A stretch of DNA of 34,785 nucleotides from NCBI GenBank assembly GCA_029252265.1, contig JAQXBT010000062.1, positions 1 through 34,785 on the forward strand, read 5' to 3'. The translations under genes and the position numbers were made by a program. The DNA comes from Flavobacteriaceae bacterium. GTDB taxonomy: Bacteria > Bacteroidota > Bacteroidia > Flavobacteriales > Flavobacteriaceae. The notes beneath the pieces are model-generated. The model was not told the origin of the DNA, made no database searches, and worked only from the letters and a program-made list of their open reading frames with translations. Shown in pieces: positions 1 to 7,347 of the stretch; position 1 is the stretch's first letter; every line of letters starts with the position of its first letter.

Positions 1-274
1 TAGTGCCCGTTTTGGTTGTGTAAATACTTGTGAAATAATTAAAATCAAACCCTTTTGCAATGAGTTTATCCCGCGTTGATTTTGTTTTTTGATTTGGATT
101 CAGAGCCTCTAGAATCCGCCAGTTTTTTCGCAAACGATTATTAATATTTCGAATTAAATTTTTTTGATCTTTATTCACACGATTGTTAAAACTGTTTCGA
201 CAACCATCACTACAGAATTTCTTATCCGTACGACCCACAATAGGATCATTGCATTCAGGGCATTGTTTTTTCAT
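1..274 (-). CDS. Zinc-ribbon protein, DUF2116-like (3' end off window)
   Basis: The minus strand from the ATG at 272-274 reads without a stop to the window edge, giving the first 91 residues of a partial protein. It opens with MKKQCPECN and has a CxxC (C5, C8) followed by a CxxxC (C21, C25), a treble-clef or zinc-ribbon arrangement like the DUF2116-type proteins common in Flavobacteriaceae. After the zinc site it is basic and Asn-rich (FNNRVNKDQKN), which suggests nucleic-acid contact, but that is inference. It is divergent from ssb with about 180 bp between the starts. The C terminus is not visible, so total length and any further domain are unknown. Confidence 0.75.
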   Translation of the reverse strand, partial: MKKQCPECNDPIVGRTDKKFCSDGCRNSFNNRVNKDQKNLIRNINNRLRKNWRILEALNPNQKTKSTRDKLIAKGFDFNYFTSIYTTKTGT

Positions 275-323
275 TCGAGATAGAATTATAGATTACAAGC
301 TATAAATGTACTGAAAATTATCC

Positions 324-374
324 AATTACAAACGACTACAAGTAATTACAAACGAAATTAAACAGGTAATTACC
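324..374. repeat. Short direct repeats and a palindrome between two divergent genes
   Basis: AATTACAAACGA occurs at 324-335 and again at 344-355, a 20-bp period. A perfect 10-bp palindrome GGTAATTACC lies at 365-374. They sit in the divergent gap between the zinc-ribbon gene and ssb and could be operator sites; function is inferred only from position. Confidence 0.4.
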
Positions 375-456
375 GACTAACATTTGGACGTTACCGCATC
401 TTTGCAGTGTCGAATCGTTCGATAGTAAAACTGTAATAACCATAAAATTATTTATC

Positions 457-789
457 ATGAACACACTTAGAAACAAAGTACAGTTAATTGGAAACTTGGG
501 GAATGACCCTGAAATTATCACACTAGAAAGTGGAAAAAAATTAGCGAAATTTTCGTTAGCAACTAATGAAAACTACAAAGATGCAAACGGAGACAAACAA
601 ACAAAGACAGATTGGCATAACATCGTCGCTTGGAACAAAACCGCAGACATCATTGAAAAATATGTCACCAAAGGCAAAGAAATTGCGATTGAAGGAAAAC
701 TTACAAATCGATCTTATGAAACCAAAGAAGGCGAGAAACGATACATCACTGAAGTGGTGGTGAATGAAGTCTTGATGTTTGGGAAGTAA
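457..789 (+). CDS. ssb: Single-stranded DNA-binding protein, short form
   Basis: This 110-residue protein is a single OB-fold SSB. It starts MNTLRNKVQLIGNLGNDPE and has the conserved TDWHNIVAW stretch (W53, W59 stack on DNA bases) and the EGKL strand near residue 79. SSB coats single-stranded DNA during replication, repair and recombination. Unlike the main housekeeping SSB of most bacteria it ends directly after the fold (MFGK) with no linker and no acidic DDDIPF-type tail, so it probably cannot recruit the usual SSB partners; this short form is common as a second copy in Flavobacteria. The gene stands alone on its strand and a hairpin terminator follows at 1021-1047. Its last codons overlap a sulfatase remnant in another frame. 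Confidence 0.93.
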   Translation: MNTLRNKVQLIGNLGNDPEIITLESGKKLAKFSLATNENYKDANGDKQTKTDWHNIVAWNKTADIIEKYVTKGKEIAIEGKLTNRSYETKEGEKRYITEVVVNEVLMFGK

Positions 790-973
790 ACTCATCTTTC
801 TTTACAAAAGTCACCCGAACTTTACAGCGACTGATCAGTTATATGATTTAAAAAACGATCCCGATGAAAAAGTCAATTTATTTAATAATCCTCAATATGC
901 TGAACAATTAAAAATGTTAAAAGCAGAACTAAATTCTTATCTCTCTACTTTACCTGGTAAATTTGACCTTTAG
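782..973 (+). pseudogene. Sulfatase C-terminal remnant
   Basis: About 63 codons in the frame opened at 779 read as the last part of a family S1 sulfatase: KLIFLYKSHPNF, then the characteristic QLYDLKNDPDEKVNLF block, then a terminal helix ending in STLPGKFDL. In S1 sulfatases the LYDLxxDPxExxNL motif lies close to the C terminus, so well over 80 per cent of a normal gene is missing, including the catalytic Cys/Ser region. There is no plausible start codon: the only in-frame initiator is a TTG inside ssb. The homology begins inside the last codons of ssb, which suggests that a deletion joined the two. It is unlikely to be expressed as a functional protein. Confidence 0.75.
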
Positions 974-1020
974 TTCCTTTTAGATTTTTAGAACTCGTAT
1001 GACTGCATTTAAGATGCTTA

Positions 1021-1047
1021 AAAACTCCGATGATTCATCGGAGTTTT
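1021..1047 (+). terminator. Rho-independent terminator after ssb and the sulfatase remnant
   Basis: A perfect 12-bp stem, AAAACTCCGATG / CATCGGAGTTTT, with a 3-nt loop and a following CTTT tract. It lies 48 bp after the sulfatase remnant and on either strand would give a U-containing tail, so it may act in both directions. Confidence 0.8.
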
Positions 1048-1162
1048 CTTTAGTTATATCAGAAAATATAGGTCGATTTATGACAACTCATTTGACTTGT
1101 ATAAATTTATAAACTAGACATCACTAAAAAAAACTAGATCGTACTTTAAAAATTAAATGAAG

Positions 1163-1193
1163 CATTTGAAATACAAATGTTATATTGCAATAT
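1163..1193. promoter_or_regulatory. Two adjacent palindromes upstream of the nitronate monooxygenase
   Basis: CATTTG-AAATA-CAAATG (1163-1179) is followed within 3 bp by the perfect palindrome ATATTGCAATAT (1182-1193), about 70 bp before the start of the downstream gene. Dyads of this size next to a gene are typical operator candidates. No known regulator motif is assigned. The remaining gene-free sequence at 1048-1265 shows only A/T-rich DNA. Confidence 0.4.
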
Positions 1194-1265
1194 GAAATTG
1201 ATGGCTCTATTTTTAATATGAATAGGGCGGCTCACAAAATTTAAAGTCATCTAAAACAATATACA

Positions 1266-2243
1266 ATGAGTAAACCAAGCTTTATAAACGAACTCTCTAT
1301 TCCGGCCATTGCGGCACCAATGTTTTTAATTTCAGGCCCAAAACTGGTCATCGAATGTTGTAAGAACGGGATTGTAGGCACCTTTCCGGCGCTCAACCAA
1401 CGTACTAGCGAAGGCTTTGAAGAATGGTTGATTGAAATCAAGGCAGCACTTGTGGATTTTGAAAAAGAAACAGGAACAAAACCGGCACCTTTTGGCGTTA
1501 ATTTGATTGTTCATAAATCAAATCCAAGAGTAAAAGCTGATTTGGCACTCTGTGTCAAACACCAAGTCCCAATTATTATTACCTCATTGGGAGCCGTGCC
1601 TCAATTGGTAGAGGCCATCCATAGTTATGGCGGGCTGGTCTTTCATGATGTAATCAAAAAACGGCATGCCGAAAAAGCATCTGAAGCAGGGGTCGATGGA
1701 CTTATTGTGGTCGCAGCAGGTGCTGGTGGTCATGCAGGAACGCTGAACCCAATGCCGTTAGTCGCTGAAATTAAAAGCTTTTTTAAGAAAACTGTCATTT
1801 TATCGGGCTGTATTAGCAATGGGCGTGATATCGCATCGGCCATGCAAATGGGTGCAGATGTTGCTTATATGGGCACTCGATTTATCAATACAAAAGAGAG
1901 TAAAGCACCCAAAGCTTACAGGGATATGATTATTTCTAGTGGGGCTAATGATGTCATCTATACCGCTGCTATTTCTGGCGTTGCGGCTAATTTCCTTCGC
2001 CCAAGTATGGAAGCCATGGGGATTACGGAGGACATGCTAAGTCAGGATAAGAAAATTGATTTTGGAAGTGAACTCACCCCACATGAAAGTGAAGCAAAAG
2101 CCTGGGCCACCATCTGGTCGGCTGGGCAAGGTGTGACGAATATTCATGATTCCCCTTCTGTAGCAGAATTGGTCGCGACTATGAAAACGGAATTTAAACA
2201 AGCCATCGAAGCTCAACACCAACTTTTGGAAACGTATAAATAA
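1266..2243 (+). CDS. Nitronate monooxygenase / 2-nitropropane dioxygenase family flavoprotein
   Basis: This 325-residue TIM-barrel protein belongs to the FMN-dependent nitronate monooxygenase family, which oxidises alkyl nitronates such as propionate-3-nitronate to carbonyl compounds and nitrite. The N-terminal IPAIAAPMFLISGP strand-loop is the family's FMN-binding start. The AAGAGGHAG loop carries the likely catalytic His (H156), and GADVAYMGTRF near residue 197 closes the phosphate site. Length is normal. The gene is monocistronic, with palindromes upstream and a strong hairpin terminator at 2264-2288. Some family members act on other substrates, so the precise reaction is not proven here. 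Confidence 0.88.
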   Translation: MSKPSFINELSIPAIAAPMFLISGPKLVIECCKNGIVGTFPALNQRTSEGFEEWLIEIKAALVDFEKETGTKPAPFGVNLIVHKSNPRVKADLALCVKHQVPIIITSLGAVPQLVEAIHSYGGLVFHDVIKKRHAEKASEAGVDGLIVVAAGAGGHAGTLNPMPLVAEIKSFFKKTVILSGCISNGRDIASAMQMGADVAYMGTRFINTKESKAPKAYRDMIISSGANDVIYTAAISGVAANFLRPSMEAMGITEDMLSQDKKIDFGSELTPHESEAKAWATIWSAGQGVTNIHDSPSVAELVATMKTEFKQAIEAQHQLLETYK

Positions 2244-2263
2244 TTTTATAGACGTATAATTTT

Positions 2264-2288
2264 AAGCCTGTGAAAACAGGCTTTTTTT
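2264..2288 (+). terminator. Terminator between nitronate monooxygenase and lacI-type gene
   Basis: AAGCCTG-TGAAAA-CAGGCTT stem-loop followed by a run of T to 2288. It is placed 20 bp after the plus-strand stop and touches the end of the convergent regulator gene. Confidence 0.85.
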
Positions 2289-3285
2289 AGGACGAATCGC
2301 GAACCGAAAGCGTAGAACTCACCACCACTTCTTTCATTTCTTTGGATTTGGTTCTCAGTGCTTCGACCATCATTGCTGCCGCGGAGTTTCCTATGGTATA
2401 ACTATGCTGATTGATGGTGGTTAGTTCGGGGGTCAAGTTATGTGCCATTCGTTCACTCGCGTAGCCTATCAATGCAACATCGGTTGGAATCTGTTTTCCA
2501 GATATTTTAACCCCTTTTAAAGCTGCTAAGGAGGCATCGGTATCTAATGCAATAATTGCATCGACAGGATTGTTTTTTAAATAATCGACCATCACACTAC
2601 CTGCAAGGCGTTCGTCCGATTCTAGGATCACCGGCGATAATCCGGCAGTAGCCATCGCTTTGACATACCCCTCCGTACGTTGCTGCCCCACATTTAATTT
2701 ATGAATGGTGGATAGTAACACAATATGCTTCCGTTTTGAACCGATTAATTTTTGAGTCGCTTCCGATAAGGCCGTAAAATCATTCGTCGTCACTTTTCCG
2801 CAGTTAACAGATTTAATCACCCGATCAAACATTACAATCGACTTCCCATTTTCCAGGACGTTTGTAAAATGATCATAGTTTTGTAACGACTGTGTTTCTT
2901 CACTCACGGCCACGATAAAACCATCAACGACCCCATTGGATAACATATTAAATGTTTCCACTTCTTTGGCGTGCGATTCTTTGGTTAAACACACAATAAT
3001 ATTAAAATTAGTATCCGAAATTAAACTCTCAATCCCATACAACGCGCGTGCAAAAAAACTGTTTTGAACACTTGGAATCACCACAGCAATGGTATTGGTT
3101 TTTCCTGATTTTAGACCAACTGCAATTTTATTGGGTTGATAATTGTGAAGTTTTGCCAATTCAACAATCCTTGTTTTGGTGGCATCACTTATCTCGTGAC
3201 TGTCATTCAGTGCTTTTGAAATGGTTGAAATAGATACCCCTAAAATAGATGACAATTGTTTTAATGTAATATTGGATCCCGCCAT
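2287..3285 (-). CDS. LacI-family transcriptional regulator
   Basis: The protein has an N-terminal LacI-type helix-turn-helix (ITLKQLSSILGVSISTISKA), a hinge-helix region (YQPNKIAVGLKSGKT) and a periplasmic-binding-protein-like sensor domain (TIAVVIPSVQNSFFARALYGI onward). Start choice: the frame stays open to 3312, but the family begins a few residues before the HTH, so the ATG at 3283-3285 (MAGSNITLK, 332 aa) is preferred. Members normally sense a sugar or nucleoside and repress or activate a neighbouring catabolic operon. No such operon is present; the neighbours are a nitronate monooxygenase and a broken surface protein. A dyad at 3348-3361 lies upstream and may be autoregulatory. Effector unknown. 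Confidence 0.9.
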   Translation of the reverse strand: MAGSNITLKQLSSILGVSISTISKALNDSHEISDATKTRIVELAKLHNYQPNKIAVGLKSGKTNTIAVVIPSVQNSFFARALYGIESLISDTNFNIIVCLTKESHAKEVETFNMLSNGVVDGFIVAVSEETQSLQNYDHFTNVLENGKSIVMFDRVIKSVNCGKVTTNDFTALSEATQKLIGSKRKHIVLLSTIHKLNVGQQRTEGYVKAMATAGLSPVILESDERLAGSVMVDYLKNNPVDAIIALDTDASLAALKGVKISGKQIPTDVALIGYASERMAHNLTPELTTINQHSYTIGNSAAAMMVEALRTKSKEMKEVVVSSTLSVRDSS

Positions 3286-3347
3286 GTAAGCAATGTGGTT
3301 AGTGAAACTCAAAGGTACTATAAGCTAAGGTCTCAACAAAATTTAAT

Positions 3348-3361
3348 TAGATTCTAATCTA
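3348..3361. promoter_or_regulatory. Dyad upstream of the LacI-family gene
   Basis: TAGATT-CT-AATCTA is a perfect 6-bp inverted repeat with a 2-bp centre, about 62 bp before the regulator start. It could be an autoregulatory operator, although it lacks the central CG typical of LacI-family sites. Confidence 0.3.
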
Positions 3362-3458
3362 TTTTAAAAGCCGTTGCAAAAACAACTTCATTGCAGTCAC
3401 GTTAGTCAAGTCAATCATTATAACATCTCAAACTAAGACACAGAATTTATCACATTAA

Positions 3459-5277
3459 TTAAAAGCTATCCCAATATTTGACAATGATATAAACATATCC
3501 ATCACCCATGCTTGACATTTCAAATTTATACATATAGCCATCGCTTGTTAGTAGATCAAAAAATACTTGATTGTACTCTGAGCCTGATAACCTACCCAAG
3601 CTTTTCCAATTAGAAGACGAGTAGGATAATCCAACTTTCGAACCATCAAACGATGCGTTGATTCTAAGACTCCCTGAAAGACAACTAATATATAAATTAG
3701 TATTTCCAGCTAATACCATATCAAATCTATTGTTAGAAGGAATCCCTAGAGCAGTGTCAATATAATTGTCTCCTGGATTTGTATCTCTTATTCTGAGTTT
3801 TTGAATTGTAACCTCGGGGTCTTGAATAATTTTCTCCCAACGCCCAGTATCTGAAACGGGGCTAGAATTTGAATTTAATCCCGATTTATTTTTATATAGT
3901 TTACCACCATAATTAATAATATCATTGGTAACATACGATCCACCATTTGTTAAGGATTTCCAAAAAGGAACCCCCGTGTCGCCACCGCCTACCGCATGTG
4001 TGGTCAAAGCTGTCCAAGTGGCTCCCGTAGTTCCTTCGGCAAAGACTGTACCGGCGGCTATATTGCCGTTAGCTTGGTAAATTTTCCCGTCTTCTACCAT
4101 CCCATCGTATCTCCTATCTTGTAATCATTGTTTACATGATAAATCGCAAACCCAGTCCCTCCTCCTCTAGACAATTCAATGACTTGTAAATAACCAAAAA
4201 TTGTTCCTTGCCCTGTGAAGTCAAAGGTTTCAGTTATAACTTCTAAATGAACAGTTGTGTCCACTGTTGGGGTATAAACAACGCTCGCTTCCGGAGATTC
4301 TGAATACTTCTGATAATTAGATCCTGGCATTTGCCTTGAAGCGTTTCCAAGACGCGTTCCATTAGCAGTTTCCCATTGTGTTCTTAACTCATTTGATGTA
4401 CTTACACTAAAGTAACCGCTCAGAGAACTTCTCAAAAGATAGGTTGTCCCTTTTTTTAAACTGACCGCTGTTAATGTGTATTCCATTCCAAATGATTCCT
4501 GAACACTGAACTCGAGGTGTGTACCAGCACCCACTCCTACGGTAGTTACTTCGGCTTGTAAATAGTTTGGACTTGCTGGGGTTTTCAAAGTTTCCCAATC
4601 AACAACATTCGAGTTAGGAGATGTGTCTGTGTTAGTTCCTGTAATGTTTTTATAGAAACTTCCTAAATAAATAACTATATCATTTATCGCATAGGCGCCT
4701 CCGTTTGTGTTACTTTTCCAATTTGTTGAAAATGTATCGGTCTCCAGATTTCCTGTTGTGGCAATATCAGTTCCATCATTTTGTAGTGCGGTTGACTCTA
4801 CCCAGTTTGTACCGTCCCATCTAAGTGTATTATTTGTAGCTGTTCCTGCTATTAATCCCTTTAAACTTTCCCAGTTTGTGGTCTCTAAAGTCGGGTCAAT
4901 ATCCGTATTGACTCCTGTTAAGCTTTTATATAATACGCCATTATAATTGACAATATCATTTGTGGTATAACTCCCACCATTTGTGTCAGATTTCCAGAGA
5001 GGAACAACATCACCACCCATAGCGTTCCGTCTGAACCATCGTGAAGCATTACAGCATCTAAATCGGTGTCATACACCTGCAAACCTATTGCTTTCCCTAC
5101 AATTGCCATACGTTGTGCTGTGGTGAGCCTTGGCATTAAGAACCCTTTGTCTGTTGCTGTAATATCTAATGCCGCAGAAGCATCTGGCGTAGTGGTGCCG
5201 ATACCCACTTGAGAATAAGTGGTCAGTCCTACTGCAAAAAACAGGACTGTTAATAGCTTTGTTTTTAAAATATTCAT
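3459..5277 (-). pseudogene. Secreted surface protein with carbohydrate-binding-like repeats, two frameshifts
   Basis: Three overlapping minus-strand frames form one gene. The first has a signal peptide (MNILKTKLLTVLFFAVGL, cleaved near TYSQ) and the typical flavobacterial start of the mature protein, QVGIGTTTPDASAALDI, then KGFLMPRLTTAQR. Restoring one T between 5029 and 5028 gives DGSDWNAMGGD and joins the second frame. Restoring one G in the GGG run at 4101-4103 joins the third (IGDTMGMVEDGKIY). The repaired length is 1821 nt, 606 residues, an exact multiple of three. The body has three 45-residue ChtBD3-like repeats and a beta-sandwich-like segment between them (about 4150-4560); the last ~120 residues are unrecognised. 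Likely a surface or sugar-binding protein before inactivation. A sequencing error at the G run cannot be excluded. Confidence 0.8.
3828..4996 (-). repeat. Three 45-residue W-NGG-NDIV-Y-G-YK-W coding repeats
   Basis: Within the broken surface gene, three units share the pattern WKSxTNGGxYxxND(I)xY then G, (L/F)YK, a TG/SG turn and a closing W. They lie at about 4862-4996, 4586-4720 and 3828-3962, each exactly 45 residues from first Trp to the closing Leu/Ile. The spacing of aromatic residues resembles the chitin-binding type 3 / CBM5-12 fold. A fourth, weaker half-unit (YKIGD to WTAL) lies at about 4005-4130. Confidence 0.7.
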
Positions 5278-5417
5278 TTTTTTAGGTTGATTTGGCATGG
5301 GCTTATTTTTTTTTATAATTGGTTCATTTAATTCGCAAACACACAATACTGTTTATGTTTTTTTTAAAAAAAATTAACAAACCAAATTTCAATAAAATTA
5401 ACCAAAACAAAAATACC

Positions 5418-5577
5418 TATGTAACAAACGGCATATTGACGTAATAAAGAGCCATTTTAATGTCATATACGGCTATAAGGCTTATACGCACTTTATATAA
5501 GGTTAACATCGTAAAGGTCGTCATACCAACATAAAACTTAAACAGTTATGTAACAAACGGCAAATTGACATAATAAA
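5418..5577. repeat. 31-bp imperfect direct repeat in gene-free DNA
   Basis: A 31-bp unit beginning TATGTAACAAACGGCA occurs at 5418-5448 and at 5547-5577 with 29 of 31 positions identical. Weaker similarity continues for about 20 bp (AATGT...CGG). The 5278-5777 gap between the surface pseudogene and the VF530 gene holds no ORF with recognisable coding character; besides these repeats it contains only the hairpins listed below. Confidence 0.65.
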
Positions 5578-5645
5578 TGGGAGGCGAAATGTAATAATCG
5601 GAATTTTATGTGTGTGTTATTAGATCTAATACTATAAAAAAGTCA

Positions 5646-5675
5646 AAAAAAAACCTGCCTATACAGATAGGCAGG
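5646..5675 (-). terminator. Terminator of the VF530/helicase transcript
   Basis: On the minus strand, a 9-bp perfect stem CCTGCCTAT / ATAGGCAGG with a 4-nt loop is followed by eight T. It sits about 100 bp beyond the VF530 stop codon. Confidence 0.85.
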
Positions 5676-5682
5676 AAATTTC

Positions 5683-5699
5683 ACTAGCGCAATGCTAGT
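5683..5699. other. Small hairpin without T-tract
   Basis: ACTAGC-GCAAT-GCTAGT is a perfect 6-bp inverted repeat just before the terminator in the minus-strand sense. There is no T-run, so it is not a terminator by itself; role unknown. Confidence 0.3.
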
Positions 5700-5777
5700 C
5701 GTGTTTACCCCACGTTTAGATCACAATAACGGAATATTAGTTAAAAACCCAAAGACTCGTGAAAACATAACCTATCC

Positions 5778-5999
5778 CTACTGCGTCTTCAACCACCTCA
5801 AGTAGAGGTTTTCAACTTTGGTACGTGCCCAAGGCGTCCGTCTGAGAAACTTAAGACTGGATTTTAGGGTTGGACCATCGGTAAAACAACGAATATTTAT
5901 TTTTTCGCCCATCACTTCCCAGCCATAATGGGCTTCGAGAGCAACGAGAATTTGCTCCAATTTCACGCCGTGTAAAGGGTTATTTGGTTGGGTTTCCAT
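5778..5999 (-). CDS. VF530 family DNA-binding protein (DUF2132)
   Basis: This 73-residue protein matches the small VF530 family from end to end: PLHGVKLEQIL at the start, then LEAHYGWEVMG, RCF, a PTLKSSLKFLRRTPWAR helix and VENLYLRW near the end. The fold is a small helical bundle, and the family name reflects proposed DNA binding; the cellular role is not established. It lies 5 bp downstream of the helicase stop on the same strand and ahead of the shared terminator, so the two are very likely co-transcribed. Confidence 0.9.
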   Translation of the reverse strand: METQPNNPLHGVKLEQILVALEAHYGWEVMGEKINIRCFTDGPTLKSSLKFLRRTPWARTKVENLYLRWLKTQ

Positions 6000-6004
6000 A
6001 AAAA

Positions 6005-7264
6005 TTAACGGCGACGGTAATTGTTCGATCGGTTGCCACCACCACCCGCAGACCCCTGACGCTTATTACTTGGACGCGCCCCTCTACGTTGTCGGCCACC
6101 CCCTTGTTTTGGCGGTACTGTAGAAGCGTTCGGATCGGGTTCAAACCCTTCCACAATTTCTTTCTTAAAGCGTTGCTTCGTTAGTTTTTCAATAGAAGTC
6201 AAATAAGACGTTTCTTCTGCACACACCAACGACAAAGCAACCCCATTGGCCCCTGCCCTTCCGGTACGTCCAATGCGGTGTACATAATCTTCTGGGATGT
6301 TTGGAAGTTCGTAATTAACCACATGTGGCAACAATGGAATATCCAATCCACGTGCAGCAATATCAGTCGCCACCAAAACTCTAACATCGTGGTTTTTGAA
6401 ACCTGCCAATGCTTTGGTTCGCGCTCCCTGACTTTTATTTCCATGAATCGCCATAGCAGAAATCCGTGCACTTTCTAGTTTTTTACAAAGGTTGTTAGCC
6501 CCGTGTTTGGTACGGGTAAATACCAAGACTTGTTTCCACTGTCCATCTTTTATGAGCTTGATTAACAGATTTGTTTTTTTCTCTTTTGCCACTCTGTATA
6601 CTTCTTGCTTAATCGCTTCAACGGTTGTATTTTCGGGAGTTGCTTCTACAAGTGTTGGGCGCAGTAAAATGGTTTGGGCCAAGCTTTTGATTTCTCTTGA
6701 AAACGTGGCCGAAAACATTAAGTTTTGACGTCTGGAAGGAATTAATGATCTAATTTTATCAATGTCACGTTTGAATCCCATGTCTAACATACGGTCCGCT
6801 TCATCGAGCACAAAAATCTCAACTTTAGATAACGACAAGTGGCCTTGGTTTTCCAAATCGATCAATCGACCTGGGGTAGCGACCAAAATATCAACTCCAT
6901 TTCTCAGGTGTTTGATTTGTGGATTTTGATTCACACCACCAAAAATAACGGCAGCTCGAAGGTCCAAAAACTTACTATAATGTTTAACGTTGGTATATAC
7001 TTGGTCGGCTAATTCTCTTGTTGGTGTTAACACGAGCGCCCGAACAGGACGACGGTGTGGCACTGGATTTTTAGCTAATATTTGCAACATTGGCAGAGTA
7101 AATCCTGCGGTTTTTCCAGTCCCTGTTTGGGCAGATGCTAATACATCCAGTCCTTCAAGAATGGGAGGAATTGCTTTTTGTTGTATCGGGGAAGGAGTTT
7201 CGTAGCCCTGTAATCGGACTGCTTTAAGTAGGACTTCAATAAGTCCTAAAGATTGAAATGTCAT
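6005..7264 (-). CDS. rhlE: DEAD-box ATP-dependent RNA helicase, RhlE type
   Basis: All helicase motifs are present in order in 419 residues: Q-motif region (F3 and the PSPIQ block at 25-29), motif I AQTGTGKT at 45-52, Ia PTREL at 81-85, GG and TPGR at 130-133, motif II DEAD at 154-157, motif III SAT at 185-187, and motif [12 protein letters not shown] near residue 332. The protein unwinds short RNA duplexes and in the RhlE group assists ribosome assembly or RNA decay. After the two RecA domains it ends in an Arg/Gly-rich, positively charged tail ([11 protein letters not shown]..., finishing NNYRRR) that probably binds RNA non-specifically. A TACCTTTG box lies 57 bp upstream. It is followed directly by the VF530 gene. 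Confidence 0.95.
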   Translation of the reverse strand: MTFQSLGLIEVLLKAVRLQGYETPSPIQQKAIPPILEGLDVLASAQTGTGKTAGFTLPMLQILAKNPVPHRRPVRALVLTPTRELADQVYTNVKHYSKFLDLRAAVIFGGVNQNPQIKHLRNGVDILVATPGRLIDLENQGHLSLSKVEIFVLDEADRMLDMGFKRDIDKIRSLIPSRRQNLMFSATFSREIKSLAQTILLRPTLVEATPENTTVEAIKQEVYRVAKEKKTNLLIKLIKDGQWKQVLVFTRTKHGANNLCKKLESARISAMAIHGNKSQGARTKALAGFKNHDVRVLVATDIAARGLDIPLLPHVVNYELPNIPEDYVHRIGRTGRAGANGVALSLVCAEETSYLTSIEKLTKQRFKKEIVEGFEPDPNASTVPPKQGGGRQRRGARPSNKRQGSAGGGGNRSNNYRRR

Positions 7265-7321
7265 AAATTATGTTTTGAAAATGACAATATACAATACGAT
7301 AGGTCATTCTGAACGATGGCA

Positions 7322-7329
7322 CAAAGGTA
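7322..7329 (-). promoter_or_regulatory. -7 promoter box for the helicase gene
   Basis: TACCTTTG on the minus strand matches the Bacteroidota TAnnTTTG box and is 57 nt before the helicase ATG. No clear -33 TTG element is seen. Confidence 0.4.
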
Positions 7330-7347
7330 CATTTTATTTTAAATAAA

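Noticed and set aside
556-795. Open frame antisense to ssb
   Set aside because: Complement of a well-conserved ssb; Phe/Cys-rich translation is typical of a shadow frame.
4094-5029. Programmed ribosomal frameshifting in the surface gene
   Set aside because: No slippery heptamer or downstream structure is seen at either break, and two separate events would be needed; simple base loss explains both better.
5418-5577. CRISPR array or invertible promoter
   Set aside because: Only two copies, in direct orientation, 98 bp apart, with no leader, cas genes or recombinase; too few and too widely spaced for CRISPR, wrong orientation for inversion.
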